A DNA stretch of 64,000 nt. Source: Kingdonia uniflora (lineage: Eukaryota; Streptophyta; Magnoliopsida; Ranunculales; Circaeasteraceae). Every line of letters starts with the position of its first letter. The first letter of the stretch is position 1. This document shows, in pieces, positions 1 through 11,220 of this stretch. The notes beneath the pieces are model-generated. The model saw only the letters and a list, made by a program, of their open reading frames with translations. It did no database searches and was not told the DNA's origin. Location: assembly GCA_014058105.1 (NCBI GenBank), contig JACGCM010001747.1, positions 2,852,001 through 2,916,000 on the forward strand. Direction: 5' to 3'. A program made the position numbers and the translations under genes.

Positions 1-275
1 GAAAAGTATTTATTATGGTATCGTCATGAGGGTCTAACGCGGCAAAAGTAGTAATAGAATTGTAGTCGTAGGCGACCAGAATTCAACATTTCATAAACAC
101 GAAATTTGTTGCCTGTCCGAGTCACCATCATCACCTTCTCAACTATTTCCTCCTCCAACAGAAACCGACTCTTTCAACTCCTTCAAACCCACCTCATAAA
201 TTAACTCTCTCTCTCTCAACTTCACCTCTCGTTTCAGTGATCACTCCTTCTACAACAACAACAACAACAACAACA
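1..275 (+). other. 5' leader exon of the DUF668 gene (probable)
   Basis: The stretch from about 100 to 275 is CT-rich with CTCTCTCTC and an (ACA)n run, typical of a plant 5' untranslated leader, and has no long ORF. It ends at ACA|GTAAGT, a near-consensus donor (GT at 276-277). The matching acceptor TTATGCAG lies at 2407-2414, 64 bases before the ATG of the DUF668 gene. The transcription start is not resolved and may lie just before the window. Linking leader and gene is an inference from splice signals and spacing only. Confidence 0.5.
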
Positions 276-2414
276 GTAAGTTCTTCTCATTTCTTCATGA
301 TCTCTCTTGTGTGCTTTTGATTGTTTGATGTTGTACGGTTGATTATATTAGAGTAGATTTTGAATTATAGTCAGGGTTTGATGTGTTTGGGTCCTGTTTG
401 GTCTGTGAGGAAGTTTGAATTTGGAGAGTTGGAAAAGTTTGACTGGTGAAGGTTGCACTGCGAGAGAGACTTTTAGATGGGGAATTTAAAACAAGGATTT
501 GATTGGTATACTGGAAATGTTTGTGATCGATAAGAAACATTTCTTGCAATTTAGACGATTGCTGACTATTGGATTAGCCAAGCGATACTTTCATAGGTTA
601 GCATTCGTCTAAATCACGCACACATTTCTGGTGTTTTCCATTTATTTCCCACAAACTAACTTCATGGACACAGGATACGCATCTGTATTACGTATACTAG
701 GGTTGCTGCACGCGCGTGCAACCCCCATTCAACACATGCTTTGTACGAAACCTCTAATGGCGAATAAGTTTAGGATCAAAACGTAAATATTACGTATTAG
801 CCCTTGCATTCACAGATATGGACCCTCAAATTTTTTTTTTTACAAATCCAAAGTTTCAACCTTAATAATAATAGAACACCAATGAAGGTCCATGAACTAA
901 AACCAACACTACATGATCTAGTTTACAGAACCTATAGTTCTTTTCTTATTCACCTGAACAACTGCTATCTTGCGTCAATTAAATTGAAGCAATTTGCCAC
1001 CAAAATAACTTATCACCCGAGTAAATAAGCATAAAGATTGCTAAAGAGACTTACAGTTCTATTCTTGAGGTTTTTCAAGGATATAGAGAGAGACATAATG
1101 GAAGGGCATAGATGGAGACTAAATTATAAACGGTCCGAATTATAAAACTCCATACTTGTAGTAACCCTATTGCCTAAACCAATACTATTCAATAGGAAAT
1201 TTATCTTAAAATCTAAAGCACCCAACACGCAATGTCTGAAAGCAATTACTTGATAAATTGAAGTCCAAAACACTTTACAGGTTTCTCATTAATTTCACCT
1301 ACTAACTCATGTTTAATCTCAAATCCGATCAATTTTTTTTTTAATAATTTAACTTTAATGGGAAAGCAGAGATTGTTAATTAGGTCTAACTAAACTTAAG
1401 AGAATGGTGACATTTATCTATCATTTTCTTTGTCTGAGCCTTTGATTTTAAACATGAATAGAGAGAGGGAAAGAGAAGGAGGGAGGGAGACAACTCAGAG
1501 TAGATTTTTAGACTATGAGGAAAATTGAGGAGACAAAGGGTTATTGGCTGGAGGGACCACCAAAAAAGAGGACTACGAATCGCGAACAGTATAGGGGTCA
1601 TTGGCTTAATAGTATTGATAGATAGATATATTGTTTGCCATTTGTTAGAGAAAATCTATGCATGTCTATATGTTGATAATATAACAACCCACAAACCAAA
1701 GTAATAATATTTTTGTTCCAATGCTACTGTAAAATTTCTTTTTTGACGAATCTACAGGCATTTCTCTCATCAGTATCCAATCCCAATCAAAAATTTGTTT
1801 CAGATATCACTCACTTTTGCGTTGAAACCTGGGAATTGGGTGTTTCCGAAGGATGGTCCTTCAACTTCTTAGATATCACGTATGGTTTGCACCAACCTAG
1901 TTTACTGGTGAAGCACCAAACTAATGAGTAGTAGCCAAGTCTAATGTGGAAGCAAGGTTTTGGGCTGGGCTATGATACTAGCGAGTTTTGTAGCTTCACA
2001 AATTATTATGAGTAGGGAGTGGGTAACCATGTCCTATGACGTTATATCCTTACAACGAATCAGCAGACAGTGTGTTCGCAGTCCGATTGGATAAGACATA
2101 TTGAAGTAGGCTGTAACTTCATCTAGAGTTGTCTTTAAAGAAATATATACCACTTTTGTCAATACAAGTTCAGATCTAGCGGTTATGTGGATATTCGAGT
2201 TTTTCGGATGCCATGTAATGTGTCATGGAAATGTCGTCAATACTTTAGACCATAGTTGGATGGAATATTCATATCTTTGAGAATAAGTTAAATAGACTAT
2301 CTTTTTCTTGTGCATTAGATTTTTGTAGCAAATGTACTTTTTAATTTTCAATTGCATGAAAAATTCAGTAAGACTTTATGATGTTTATAATAATTTAATT
2401 GCTATGTTATGCAG
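276..2414 (+). other. Probable 2.1-kb intron in the 5' leader
   Basis: Bounded by GTAAGT at 276 and a T-rich stretch ending in GCAG at 2414. It holds no supported coding sequence. Two observations back a functional link with the gene: the last part (about 1905-2130 and 2380-2478) was copied together with the coding region into the pseudogene at 13691, and the exon after the acceptor runs straight into the ATG. A perfect 14-bp palindrome, TGCACGCGCGTGCA, sits at 707-720 within a larger imperfect hairpin. Leader introns are common in plant regulatory genes and can raise expression; no direct evidence of that here. Confidence 0.45.
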
Positions 2415-2478
2415 AAAGTTCAGAGATTCTTTTGGGAAAATTTGAGTTAGGAGTTATTCTCTTTAATTAAAAATCAAA

Positions 2479-3978
2479 ATGGTTGGGCTATGGTTCAGTA
2501 ATCTATGGAAGTTTACACGAAAGAACTCACCCCAGCCTTTGGTTATTGGGGTGGTCTCATTTGAAGTTGCGAGTTTGATGTCAAAGGTAGTCCACTTATG
2601 GCACAATCTCTCTGATAAACAAGTCTCGCAGTTGAGAGAGGAGATAAGTAGTTCAGTTGGCATTAAAAAGCTTGTATCAGATGATGAAGATTTCGTCGTA
2701 GAATTGATGCTTGCTGAGATAATGGAAAACTTGGTATTTCTCGTAAGTGCAATAGCCAGACTTGGAAAAAAGTGTAAAGAGCCAATCTTGAGAAGCTTTG
2801 AAAATATATTTGATGATTTGATCAAGAATGATGCAGATTTCTTCGTATGGGAGTTCACGTTGAAGAAGATGGATAGAAAAGTTAAGAAAATGGAAAAGTT
2901 TATTACGATTAGCGCGAATTTATATCAAGAGCTTAAACGCTTTACGGAGGTCGAAAATGCTGTTAGAATAGCACATAGCAGTAATGATCCAAATTCCCGA
3001 AACTTGAAGATGAAGGCTGTTTTGCAGTTACAAGAGGTGAACAATCTCCGTGAGATTTCTTTATGGAACAAGACTTATGACTACGTTATACGTCTTTTGG
3101 CAAGATCTTTGTTCACGATACTCAAGAGGATCAAACATGTCTTTGGGGGCATGAATTATTGGAGAGGTGCAAACACTCTTCATCGCAGTCACTCCATTTC
3201 TGGACTTGCGAAATCTTCGGTTCATCCTTCTACTAATGGCGTAATTAAGTTCTCTTCAGGGTTTCTTGGAAGGCCAACTACTAAGTCAGGACCTATTTTA
3301 AGTCGTAAAACTAAGCGTTTGCCTTCTGTGGGACCTTTCAAGGGACGATTTGCGAGTGAAAACAAATCTTCAATGTTGCAAAGTTTCACCGAAGAAAGCC
3401 ATGGTCACCCGAGACCAAATGAGGTTTATTCGGGAATTATCAGAGGGAAGCACAAGTTGTTAGCTCCTCCTCCATTTGCTCTCGGCGCTAACGGTCTCGC
3501 TCTCCATTATGCAAACGTAATTGTTGAAATTGATAAACTAGTACAGTTGCCACACTCTTTGACGGGTCCTAGAGCTAGAGATAATCTATATAATATGTTA
3601 CCTACAAGTATCAGGTCATCTCTGAGGACAAGGTTGAAGTTATATTCAGAGAATTTGGTTGCAACGAGTTATGACGACCCCAGTCTCGCAGTGGAGTGGA
3701 GCGAAGCGTTGGAGAGGATATTAGAGTGGTTGGCTCCACTTGCTGATAACATGACTACATGGCAATATGAAAGGAGTTTTCAGCAACAGAACTTGGTTTC
3801 CAGGACTAATGTCTTTCTGGTACAGACCCTCTACTTTGCAGATCAGGTGAAGACAGAAGCTGCAATCACAGAGCTTCTCGTTGGTTTAAACTACCTCTGG
3901 AGATTCGGGAGAGAATATAATGAAAAAGCTTCACTGGATAGTGGTGAATGTGATGGCTATCTGATGTCAAATGGATAG
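2479..3978 (+). CDS. PSK-SIMULATOR-like protein (DUF3475 + DUF668)
   Basis: The intact intronless ORF of 499 codons has the two-domain layout of the plant PSI family (Arabidopsis PSK SIMULATOR and relatives, linked to growth and phytosulfokine responses). Residues about 20-80 match DUF3475 (VIGVVSFEVASLMSKVVHLW, then SDKQVSQLREEI). Residues about 335-440 match DUF668 (ALHYANVIVEIDKL, the LYNMLPTSIRSSLR segment, and a W-x-ALERILEWLAPLADN region). The middle is Ser/Lys/Arg-rich and probably disordered. The start is the first ATG after the presumed leader acceptor, and the protein opens MVGLWFSNLWK. It lacks the N-terminal MG that would permit myristoylation in some family members. There is no signal peptide or membrane segment. 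Family membership is firm; the exact orthologue and the role in this plant are not. A broken duplicate lies 11.5 kb downstream. Confidence 0.9.
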   Translation: MVGLWFSNLWKFTRKNSPQPLVIGVVSFEVASLMSKVVHLWHNLSDKQVSQLREEISSSVGIKKLVSDDEDFVVELMLAEIMENLVFLVSAIARLGKKCKEPILRSFENIFDDLIKNDADFFVWEFTLKKMDRKVKKMEKFITISANLYQELKRFTEVENAVRIAHSSNDPNSRNLKMKAVLQLQEVNNLREISLWNKTYDYVIRLLARSLFTILKRIKHVFGGMNYWRGANTLHRSHSISGLAKSSVHPSTNGVIKFSSGFLGRPTTKSGPILSRKTKRLPSVGPFKGRFASENKSSMLQSFTEESHGHPRPNEVYSGIIRGKHKLLAPPPFALGANGLALHYANVIVEIDKLVQLPHSLTGPRARDNLYNMLPTSIRSSLRTRLKLYSENLVATSYDDPSLAVEWSEALERILEWLAPLADNMTTWQYERSFQQQNLVSRTNVFLVQTLYFADQVKTEAAITELLVGLNYLWRFGREYNEKASLDSGECDGYLMSNG

Positions 3979-4108
3979 TCTAATTGATTCAAATTTGAAA
4001 TGACACTGCTTTTCTTCTCTTTTTTGGATGTTTTCTCTCGGCGAGGCATTCGTACGGTCGAGCCTCCGGCCATTAATTATATGAGATGAACTGTTGGTAT
4101 TGCAACTG

Positions 4109-4326
4109 ACTCTGCAACTTCATCAACAAAAGAGAATTTTGAAATTGTAGCAGTAAGCTTCTCTTCGTATATCCCAAAGGTGTGTATATATCCATGTCAT
4201 TCGTAAATTTATACTTAACTCTGCAACTTCATCAACAAAAGAGAATTTTGAAATTGTAGCAGTAAGCTTCTCTTGGTATATCCCAAAGGTGTGTATATAT
4301 CCATGCCATTCGTAAATTTATACTTA
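4109..4326. repeat. Tandem duplication, 109-bp unit x 2
   Basis: Two adjacent, nearly identical units start at 4109 and 4218 with ACTCTGCAACTTCATCAACA and end near TTATACTTAA. They differ at only a few positions by eye, so the duplication is recent. It lies just past the DUF668 gene, probably within or next to its 3' UTR. Confidence 0.9.
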
Positions 4327-4691
4327 ATATAGCGACATTTTTAAGGTTAATCTGGAAAAGAATGAAACTTTTGCATTGAAAAGATGTAGTATTATACAAA
4401 CATCTTATGTTGCAGTATTATAATCGGATCTGGATAAATGAGTGTGCATTTATCAAGAAAGCTGCTAGCTTACTAAATGTGTTATGTAAGCCGGTGTTTT
4501 TCTTGCTTCAAGCTCCAACAGCACACTCATCTATCCAGCGCGTACTCTAAAAGGTGAAGAATCCCTCAAAAACTTTCAGCGTATCAGTTGACCACTAGTG
4601 TATACTTTGTAGAAATTATTTCAAAGTTAAAGCTCAAAGGTAGCGATGTTGGTGATATCCACTCATCAAGAGCATTTCTGGGAGAGACAAA

Positions 4692-4892
4692 TTCTTGATT
4701 TATTTTTTCTGCTGATGTCTGTTCTTAGAGGATGTGGGTATTGCTTGAATTTTTATAATGGGAAAGTGTTACTATCTTGTAAGTTGTCGTCATTCTTGAT
4801 TTATTTTTTCTGCTAATGTATGTTCTTAGAGGATGTGGGTATTGCTTGAATTTTTTTAATGGGAAAGTGTTACTATCTTGTAAGTTGTCGTC
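4692..4892. repeat. Tandem duplication, 101-bp unit x 2
   Basis: Units start at 4692 and 4793 with TTCTTGATTTATTTTTTCTG and end at AAGTTGTCGTC. Only a few differences are visible. It is unrelated in sequence to the 109-bp duplication upstream. Confidence 0.9.
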
Positions 4893-5600
4893 TTAGATTT
4901 GGGTGAGGATTGAACAGTTCTTTAGCTCCGAGTTGACAATTTATTTATTTACATTGGTTTACAGGTTTGTGCTTAGTGGATTAAAGTAATAGTAATGTGA
5001 ATCTACGAATACGGAAACTTAATTCGTATTCGATTAACACTAAGTTTGAACTAGATCTCAAATAAAGTTTAATAAGAGTAAAACTCAATTCTCATATACA
5101 AAACAACTTCTACGAACTTATTGAAAAATAAATAACCCAGACTTCCCTTTTATAGAACACAAAGGAATTAATTTAGCAACACTAATTCTAATCTAAATAG
5201 AATTCTACGGGAAAACTTCTTTTTTAACCTTATGTTGGTTAAACAAGTAAGTCCAAAAAATCTACTTGGCATTTACAACCATGGAGATCAAAATAACATA
5301 AATAAAGATAATGCGTCGACGATAAGAACGACTATTAGATGGCGATTCACATTAATTAAGGTTCTTATAGATAAGATTTAGCAATCTATGATCACATCGT
5401 GGAGTATAAATTTGGCATCCCATTTGTTGATTTCCAATTGGGCATTGCTCTTGATGTCATAAGTCGAGGACGGGGTTTAACAGGTTATTGTTTGAAAGTT
5501 TGAGTATCAGGTGCGTGGCATACATGTCTAAAGAAATTTTCAGGAAGATGCGGTTGAGGATATTCTTAATAGCTGTAGGGGTAACGCTCGAAACTTGGTG

Positions 5601-5904
5601 GAGTGTCTTTTCATATCATTAGTAGATGTTGTCATGTCGCATATGATTCACATAGGTAGTGTAGTGTTGTTATATGGGAAGGCTTTCATTAACTGGAGAA
5701 CGAGTATTTCTTTTTTGACTATAATTTTCAAGGTTCATAGAGCAATTCTCACCAGTTTTTAGATGTTGATAGGGTAGATTCTGATGGATTTGATCGCTTA
5801 GCTGAAATTGTGAATTTTTAATCATCAGATTTTGAGTTTATTGAGTCTAGTGATATGAGTGATTGCCTGGTGGTGGTTTGTTTACTGTTGGTGGGTGCAA
5901 AAAG
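5601..5904 (+). repeat. Original copy of a segment amplified at 15.2-16.3 kb
   Basis: This segment begins GAGTGTCTTTTCATATCATT and ends GGTGGGTGCAAAAAG. Partial or full copies lie at about 15204-15330, 15663-15898 and 16035-16341, each directly after sequence matching the last codons of the DUF668 ORF. No supported ORF. It probably represents ancestral 3' flank or 3' UTR of the gene. Confidence 0.8.
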
Positions 5905-6118
5905 TAGGGGTGAGCTCGGGTCGATTTGTGCCAAAATCCAAACCTGAAACCGCAATTATCGGTTTCCAAATTATTAAACCGAAACCGATTGAAAATTGGT
6001 TAAAATTGAAACCGAACCGCAACCTGCAGCAAATGTTAAACCGAAACCGAACCGCAAATTATACTAAATACCGAATTGAATCGAACCAAAAAGTAAACCC
6101 TAAACCATTAAGTGGTAT
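5905..6118. repeat. ACCGAA-rich repeat, possible hAT-type fragment
   Basis: It starts TAGGGGTGAGCTCGGGTCGA and continues with many degenerate AAACCGAAACCGAACC words. Dispersed elements with a TAGGGGTG-type end and CCGAA-rich interior are familiar in plant genomes and often placed with hAT non-autonomous elements. I cannot see a matching right terminus, so the class assignment is tentative. The ORF across it is low-complexity and not credible. Confidence 0.5.
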
Positions 6119-7650
6119 GTGGTCCGATTCAACTCAGTTACCCATTTTCTGCTTACAATTATGATATAAAACTTCATAATATTTAGAGAAAACATTACAA
6201 TTTTAATTACAGGTATAATGATCCATAATAACCACAATAATATTTAGAGTTCCACAATTTCTTGCTTATATTAATTCCTTACAAACTTCTACTATTAACC
6301 TCAAAATGTAACTATATTAATGAAACATAATAACTACCATCTTTTCATAATTCGAACCATGCGTTAATCACAACATAGAGCAATAAGACAACTATTACTG
6401 CCAACATGAAAAAGAAGTAATACCAAAATATTAATCAAGCATGTAAAACACACTATTATAAATGCTATTTTTAAATACAAGTTATAAGTGCTTACATGCT
6501 TGCAAAACCAGCCACACTATTTCGCTGCTAATCCTAAAAAAAAAACTCTATCTCATTGTGATTGCCTGAAAAGACCAAGTAAAATGAAGATTGTGAAGAT
6601 GCATGTATGTGCTAAAATGATACTCGTGAAACTTTGAAGATACACTATGTTTTATACTTTAAACATTGAAGCTTATAAATAATGTACTAGCGTCAAACGA
6701 TGCTAGTGATGATCGACGATGCTGGCAAGTACCGTTCAAAAATAATGTCTACTTGAAATAGTTAAATGATACCATTAAAAAAAAATCAAGTAGATAATGT
6801 TTGGGGTCTGTTTGACCTAGTGCAACTATTTGTTCTGAATAAACATCACAAAAGCTTACACAAAAAGTATATTTAGTCAAACAATTAGGAAAACTGTATG
6901 ATTACGATAATGACAATATCCAAACACAAAGTCTGTAGAGCATTCAGAGTCTTTAAGTTATTTAGAAAGAAGGGCAAAAAACAACTTAACAAACCTTGAA
7001 TGGGAACATTTAACTATTTGGTGGGTAAACATACTTCAAACATTGTCGTAATCATACAGTTTATTGGGGAAGAATTGATGAAAGGTTGTAAATAGTGTTT
7101 TACCAACTTGGGCTAAATGTTAACTGATTCATTCAGCCATTCAGGAAAATATCTTAGTTGGACTTCATCAGGTTGCTATACTAAATTCATGGATACCAGG
7201 CAACTATCTTACGTTCTGAGATTCTTATTTCTAGATATGAAAATCGACCTCATATTACATCATTAACTTCTGAATCTACTAATCATGTTATGTTTGCTTG
7301 ATAATATGGACAGCTAAGTATTGATCATAGAGGGTATTTAGAAAACAAAGTATGGGTCATCATAGAGTATCATTGATCATAAAAACTTACAATGGTCCCG
7401 AGGTACGACTTGTGGGGGCTGTTGTCTTGGTCGTTTGAACGACACTCGAATGACTCTCTGGTTTTTGGCCCAAACTACCCAAGTCGTTCGAACCAGCATT
7501 GATTTCGATAAACACATGAATGCAATCTGAAATACGGATCCAGTGGGTCTCCAATACATACTAGGTATTCCCAAGGAAACATGGTCTAATCTATACATTC
7601 CAATGAGTAGGTATGTTGTCATTCTCCATTAATAAACTTGTTATTTGTTA
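6119..7650. other. Gene-free AT-rich stretch with one inverted repeat
   Basis: No credible coding region. An inverted repeat has arms at 6891-6921 and 7037-7062 (AAACTGTATGATTACGA on the left, its reverse complement on the right), which may be the inner part of a decayed MITE. At 7410-7500 there are GTCGTTTGAACGAC and AAGTCGTTCGAACC words resembling those at 56.4 kb. Confidence 0.4.
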
Positions 7651-7805
7651 TTTCAGGACTAGTCATCATTACTCCATTTGCATACTTATTTGTCATTTTT
7701 TGCCATTATTTGTCATCAGTTCATTATTATTCATTTTGCAGTTGTTATGTTTAAATTTGTCATCAGGTTATACTCATTTGGCATTTGATTTCAATTGTTT
7801 GTCAT

Positions 7806-8561
7806 TTGTTCAAATACATAGTGGCTTATACTAATCATGTTGAGAGTTGGAATAACATTATTGTGAAAGTGAGAGATCTTCTTATCTATGTATTTATTGA
7901 GGAATTGCGTAGAATTTGTTCGGAAATGTCCTACACGTATAGGGAGGAAGCTGAGATGAGTCAAGCTCGCTTAACGCCATGGGCTACAGATCACTGTGAG
8001 AGTAAAAAGTTTGTGGCAGAATCACTAACCTGCAGAGTTTGTACATTACGTCACCATTTTCAGATGATTAGTTATGACAGAACCGATTCAGTAAATATTG
8101 AAGATGGTATTTGTTCTTGTCGTTGGTGGCAAACGATGAGGATGCCTTGTGAACACGGAGTACGCGCTCTCAGTCTTGCTAATGTTGATTCAACTACACG
8201 AGTCTCTGAGTACTTCACAAATGATATATACAAGGCTGTTTATAAACCGATATGGATTCCTTTCAGAGGAATAGAGCAGTGAAATTTTTTAAAAATTAAT
8301 CCATGTGTTCGTGCTCCTATACCAACAGTTTGAGTTGGTTGTCCTCGTACGCAAATGAAGATAAGGGAAAAAATGCTTAGTCTGGTCACCAAACTAAGAT
8401 TTTGCAGTAGGTGTCGAAAAAACGGACACAATCGTCATTCTTGTAAGCTTTTGCCAATCCCATCCGACGACAATACACGTTCGACAATAGCACTGCCTTT
8501 TACGATGAGCACTGAGCCACCTATCATCCCAGATGAAGATGTTGCAATCAACTTACGCTGA
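7806..8561 (+). pseudogene. Mutator-like (MULE) transposase, C-terminal fragment
   Basis: Translation gives the C-terminal part of a MuDR-type transposase. It starts near the NHVESWNN region that precedes the C-terminal domains in this family. A SWIM zinc finger follows (CSC-x9-CEH, codons around 8112-8155), then the usual YFTNDIYKAVYKPIW tail. After an in-frame stop at about 8329, the same product continues into a CCHC zinc knuckle (C-SR-C-RKNG-H-NRHS-C at about 8400-8445). The catalytic DDE core is missing upstream, so the element is dead. It forms part of a larger repeat-flanked block up to about 13.3 kb that may be one MULE with captured sequences. Identification as MULE is firm; element boundaries are not established. 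Confidence 0.8.
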
Positions 8562-9008
8562 TAATTTTGGGTACTCTATGCATCATTTATACAGATTTTG
8601 AACTGATGCAGTTTTTGTCTATTTATCATTTGTTTGTATTGTCTTTATCGTTAGTTTTGTTAAAATTATCATTTATCTAAATATAACTATCATTTGTTTG
8701 TTTCCATTATATCATTATCACTTGTTCACAAAGAATTTATCATTTGTCTGTTGATATATTATCATCAGTTTTATTAAGTTTATCATTAAACTATCATTGT
8801 TCATAGAGACTTTACCATTTGTTTATCCCCCTTATATCATTATTTTCTTAAGGAACTATTTTTTTTTTGTATCCCTCATATCAGACAGAAACTACTATTT
8901 GAAAGCAAAAAGCAAACGAAACAAAACAAAACAAATGTTCATACAAGGGAAACTATTACAACAAAAAACTAATAAAAAACTTAAAACAAACTAAAAACCA
9001 AAACAAAT

Positions 9009-9480
9009 GTTCACAACTCCTCACTTGAGGATTCCAGATCACGTTCCGAGGATTCTAGACCGTGCTCCATAGTCTGGATCTTCTGCTCGGGACAACTAAT
9101 CTTAGAAGATGACTAATCCCATAGTTTCTTGTGCTCATCCTGGTCCAACTTTACAGCGCAGAACTGATCTTCCAAGAAGCGCATATGGAACTTGAACTCT
9201 TCAAGGCACTCATCTTTCTTTACTATAGCTTTATTCAGTTCTTCATCCATTTCATCGAACTCTCCTCATTTCTCCTTGAACTGTTCATAATGCTCTTTCA
9301 GTAGTTGTGCCTTCTCACCAGAGACATCCTTCTTCATTAGGCATATTCTATTCAATTTGTAGAGATGTTAGTCATGCTAATCTTCATGAATCCCTACCGC
9401 CTCAAACCAATCAAATGGAATACTCGAAAAGATACAGCTAAAAGAGTTTAGGGTTTGAATAGTTGAAGAGTTGAGAATAA
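9009..9480 (-). pseudogene. Coiled-coil fragment, unit 1
   Basis: The minus strand resembles the coiled-coil ORF of unit 2 (FLEDQ, CALKLD, EEFKEK-type segments) but carries stops and frame breaks. No function is recognised. Charged heptad-like residues (E, K, L) suggest a helical coil. Captured or element-encoded coiled coils are common in large plant MULEs; here that is an inference from location. Confidence 0.45.
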
Positions 9481-9999
9481 TTGAATTTCAGATTAGGGTT
9501 TATATACTGGGGAATTGAATGTATTGGAAAAGGGACTTTGAATCATGCGTGTTAGGAATTACGGTTTAGGGTTTAGGGTGGAAGGTATTATTACTTGTTG
9601 TACACGTAATTCATAATCAATGAGAATTTAAACTGAGTTGTCTAATCAAGTATTATTACTTGTCACATTGACTTGCCATTTGTTCAAGATAATTTCGCAT
9701 TTGTTTGTTTCCTATATATCAATCTTTTCTTACTGAACTCTCATTATTTTACAGATAATTTATCATTTGTCTGTTGATATTTTATCATCAGAGACTTTAT
9801 CATTTGTTTGTTTCCCTTATATTTTGTTTCCCTCATATTTTATTAAGTTCATTATTTAACTATCATTGTTCATAAAAACTTAATCATTTGTTTGTTTCCC
9901 TCATATTAGACAAAAATCACTATTTGAAAGTAAAAAAGCAAGCGAAACGAAACAAATGTTCATACAAGGGAAATAATAACAAAAAAAGCTAACTATAAA

Positions 10000-10400
10000 C
10001 TAAAAATAAAACAAAATTAATGTACACAACTCCTCACTTAAGGAATTTTGATTACGTTCCATAGCCTTGATCTTCTGCTTGAGACAACTAATTTTATAGG
10101 CCGACTCCTCCCACAGTTTCTTGTGCTCATCCCGGTCCAACTTTAGAGCGCACAACTGATCTTCCAAGAAGCGGATATAGAATTTGAACCTTTTAGAACG
10201 CACTTTTTTCTTTTTTATAATTTTTTTCTAGTTTGCCATCCATTTTATCGAGCTCTCCCAATTTCTCCTTGAACTCTTCGTAATGCTCTTTTAGCAGTTG
10301 CGCCTTCTCACCGGGGTTATCCTTCTCCATTAAGTAAATTCTATTCAACTTGAAGAGATGTTCTTGTTCTTCCTGAATCCCTACCGTCTCAAACCAATCT
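10000..10400 (-). pseudogene. Coiled-coil fragment, unit 2
   Basis: A short open stretch (10203 down to 10000) encodes a Lys/Glu-rich helical segment with FYIRFLEDQLCALKLDRDE and LKQKIKAMERNQ. Homologous sequence continues upstream on the minus strand to about 10400 (AQLLKEHYEEFKEKLGELDK) with a frame break near 10205. It is the better preserved partner of the fragment at 9009-9480. No catalytic motif is visible and I cannot assign a family. Confidence 0.45.
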
Positions 10401-10947
10401 CGAGGGGTGCTGGAAGAGGCATGGTTAAATCGAGTAGAGTGGGAGTGCGATATTTCTTGTGAAGTTAAAAATAGTTTAGGGTTTGAATAGTCGAGAAGTT
10501 GATAAACAAATGTTAGGGTTGAGGGTTTGAATAGTTAAGAATAATTGAAAAGAGTTTATGGTTTTATATACTTGGGAGAATTGAATGCTTTGCATTGGGA
10601 CTTTGAATCACGTGTGACAGGGTTTAGGGTGGCAGGAACCACGTGAATGTTTTGAATAGATAACTTTTTGTAAACGTAATCAAAGTTGACTCTAAGCTAA
10701 GCTGTCTAATCAAGTAGTAAGGATTGACTTGTCACATCGACTGTATAAGAAAAAACTGTTAGAACTAAAACGGCTAATTTGGCATTTGTTGTTACAAATG
10801 GTATCATCATAATAAAAATTAATTGTCACCGTACAGATAATATCATCCTCCTATTAGTATTTGTCATTTCTTTATAAATAGATTCTCATTGTACTGCTGT
10901 GAATTATCACCACCATACATAGAGTATTTACTACATAACCTGCACAC

Positions 10948-11220
10948 TTGCTTCTAGTTCTTTCCAGTTCTCAAGCATTACATACTTCCCTACCAATGAT
11001 GCATTCCCTTGTTTGTTGGTGCGGTAAAAATTGTGATCTTTGTCTCTCACGCACAAGCCTCAACCCTAACCGCTGGTTCTGTCAATGCATTCACAAATTT
11101 GGTAGGTTTAGTTTTTGGGCGTGGGTAGATAAGGTAAAAAAGTGCGATTGTGGTCTCATTTGCAGAGTCTCTAAACCGCCCAGTAAGAGATTCTACCATT
11201 ACCCACAATACCATTGTTAG
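10948..11220 (+). pseudogene. GRF-type zinc-finger fragment
   Basis: The 90-codon ORF contains CWCGKNCDLCLSRTSLNPNR followed by WFCQC and FSFWAWVDK. That fits the zf-GRF consensus (CxCG, then S-x-T-x-x-NPxR-x-F-x-x-C, then F-x-W-x-D). A second CDCG follows at about residue 69, possibly a degraded second finger. GRF fingers bind nucleic acid and are widely spread in plant genomes with transposable elements. It lies between the MULE transposase fragment and the Ulp1-associated fragment, consistent with cargo of the same element. The downstream part continues degenerate to about 11400. I see no start-side context proving that it is a functional gene. Confidence 0.55.

Larger units (their letters stand above)
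3979..5600. other. Gene-free stretch downstream of the DUF668 gene
   Basis: Presumably starts with the gene's 3' UTR; no single poly(A) signal stands out. It contains two separate tandem duplications (listed separately) and, at about 4990-5400, an AT-rich LTR-like patch with ACGGAAACTTAATTCGTA, a word that recurs at about 52628 next to a primer-site-like sequence. In the pseudogene copies at 15.2-16.3 kb, the sequence corresponding to the end of the ORF (near 3954) is joined directly to sequence corresponding to 5601, so most of this stretch is absent from them. Confidence 0.4.
8580..10742. repeat. Tandem duplication of about 1.07 kb in the MULE block
   Basis: Two diverged units (about 8580-9670 and 9671-10742) share the same order: AT-rich words of the type ATCATTTGTTTG, then AAACAAATGTTCATACAAGG, then the coding-like segment beginning CAACTCCTCACTT, then GTCTAATCAAGTA. 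Divergence is clearly visible, so the duplication is old. Each unit holds one minus-strand coiled-coil fragment, listed separately. Confidence 0.75.

Noticed and set aside
2463..2858. 131-codon minus-strand ORF opposite the DUF668 gene
   Set aside because: Exact shadow of the start of the DUF668 coding region; its translation resembles no protein and the + strand explains it.
5859..6164. 101-codon + strand ORF
   Set aside because: Spans the ACCGAA-rich repeat; the Lys/Pro/Asn/Arg-rich translation is a by-product of that repeat.
7377..7622. Minus-strand ORF before the MULE fragment
   Set aside because: No recognisable domain and no continuity with neighbouring features.
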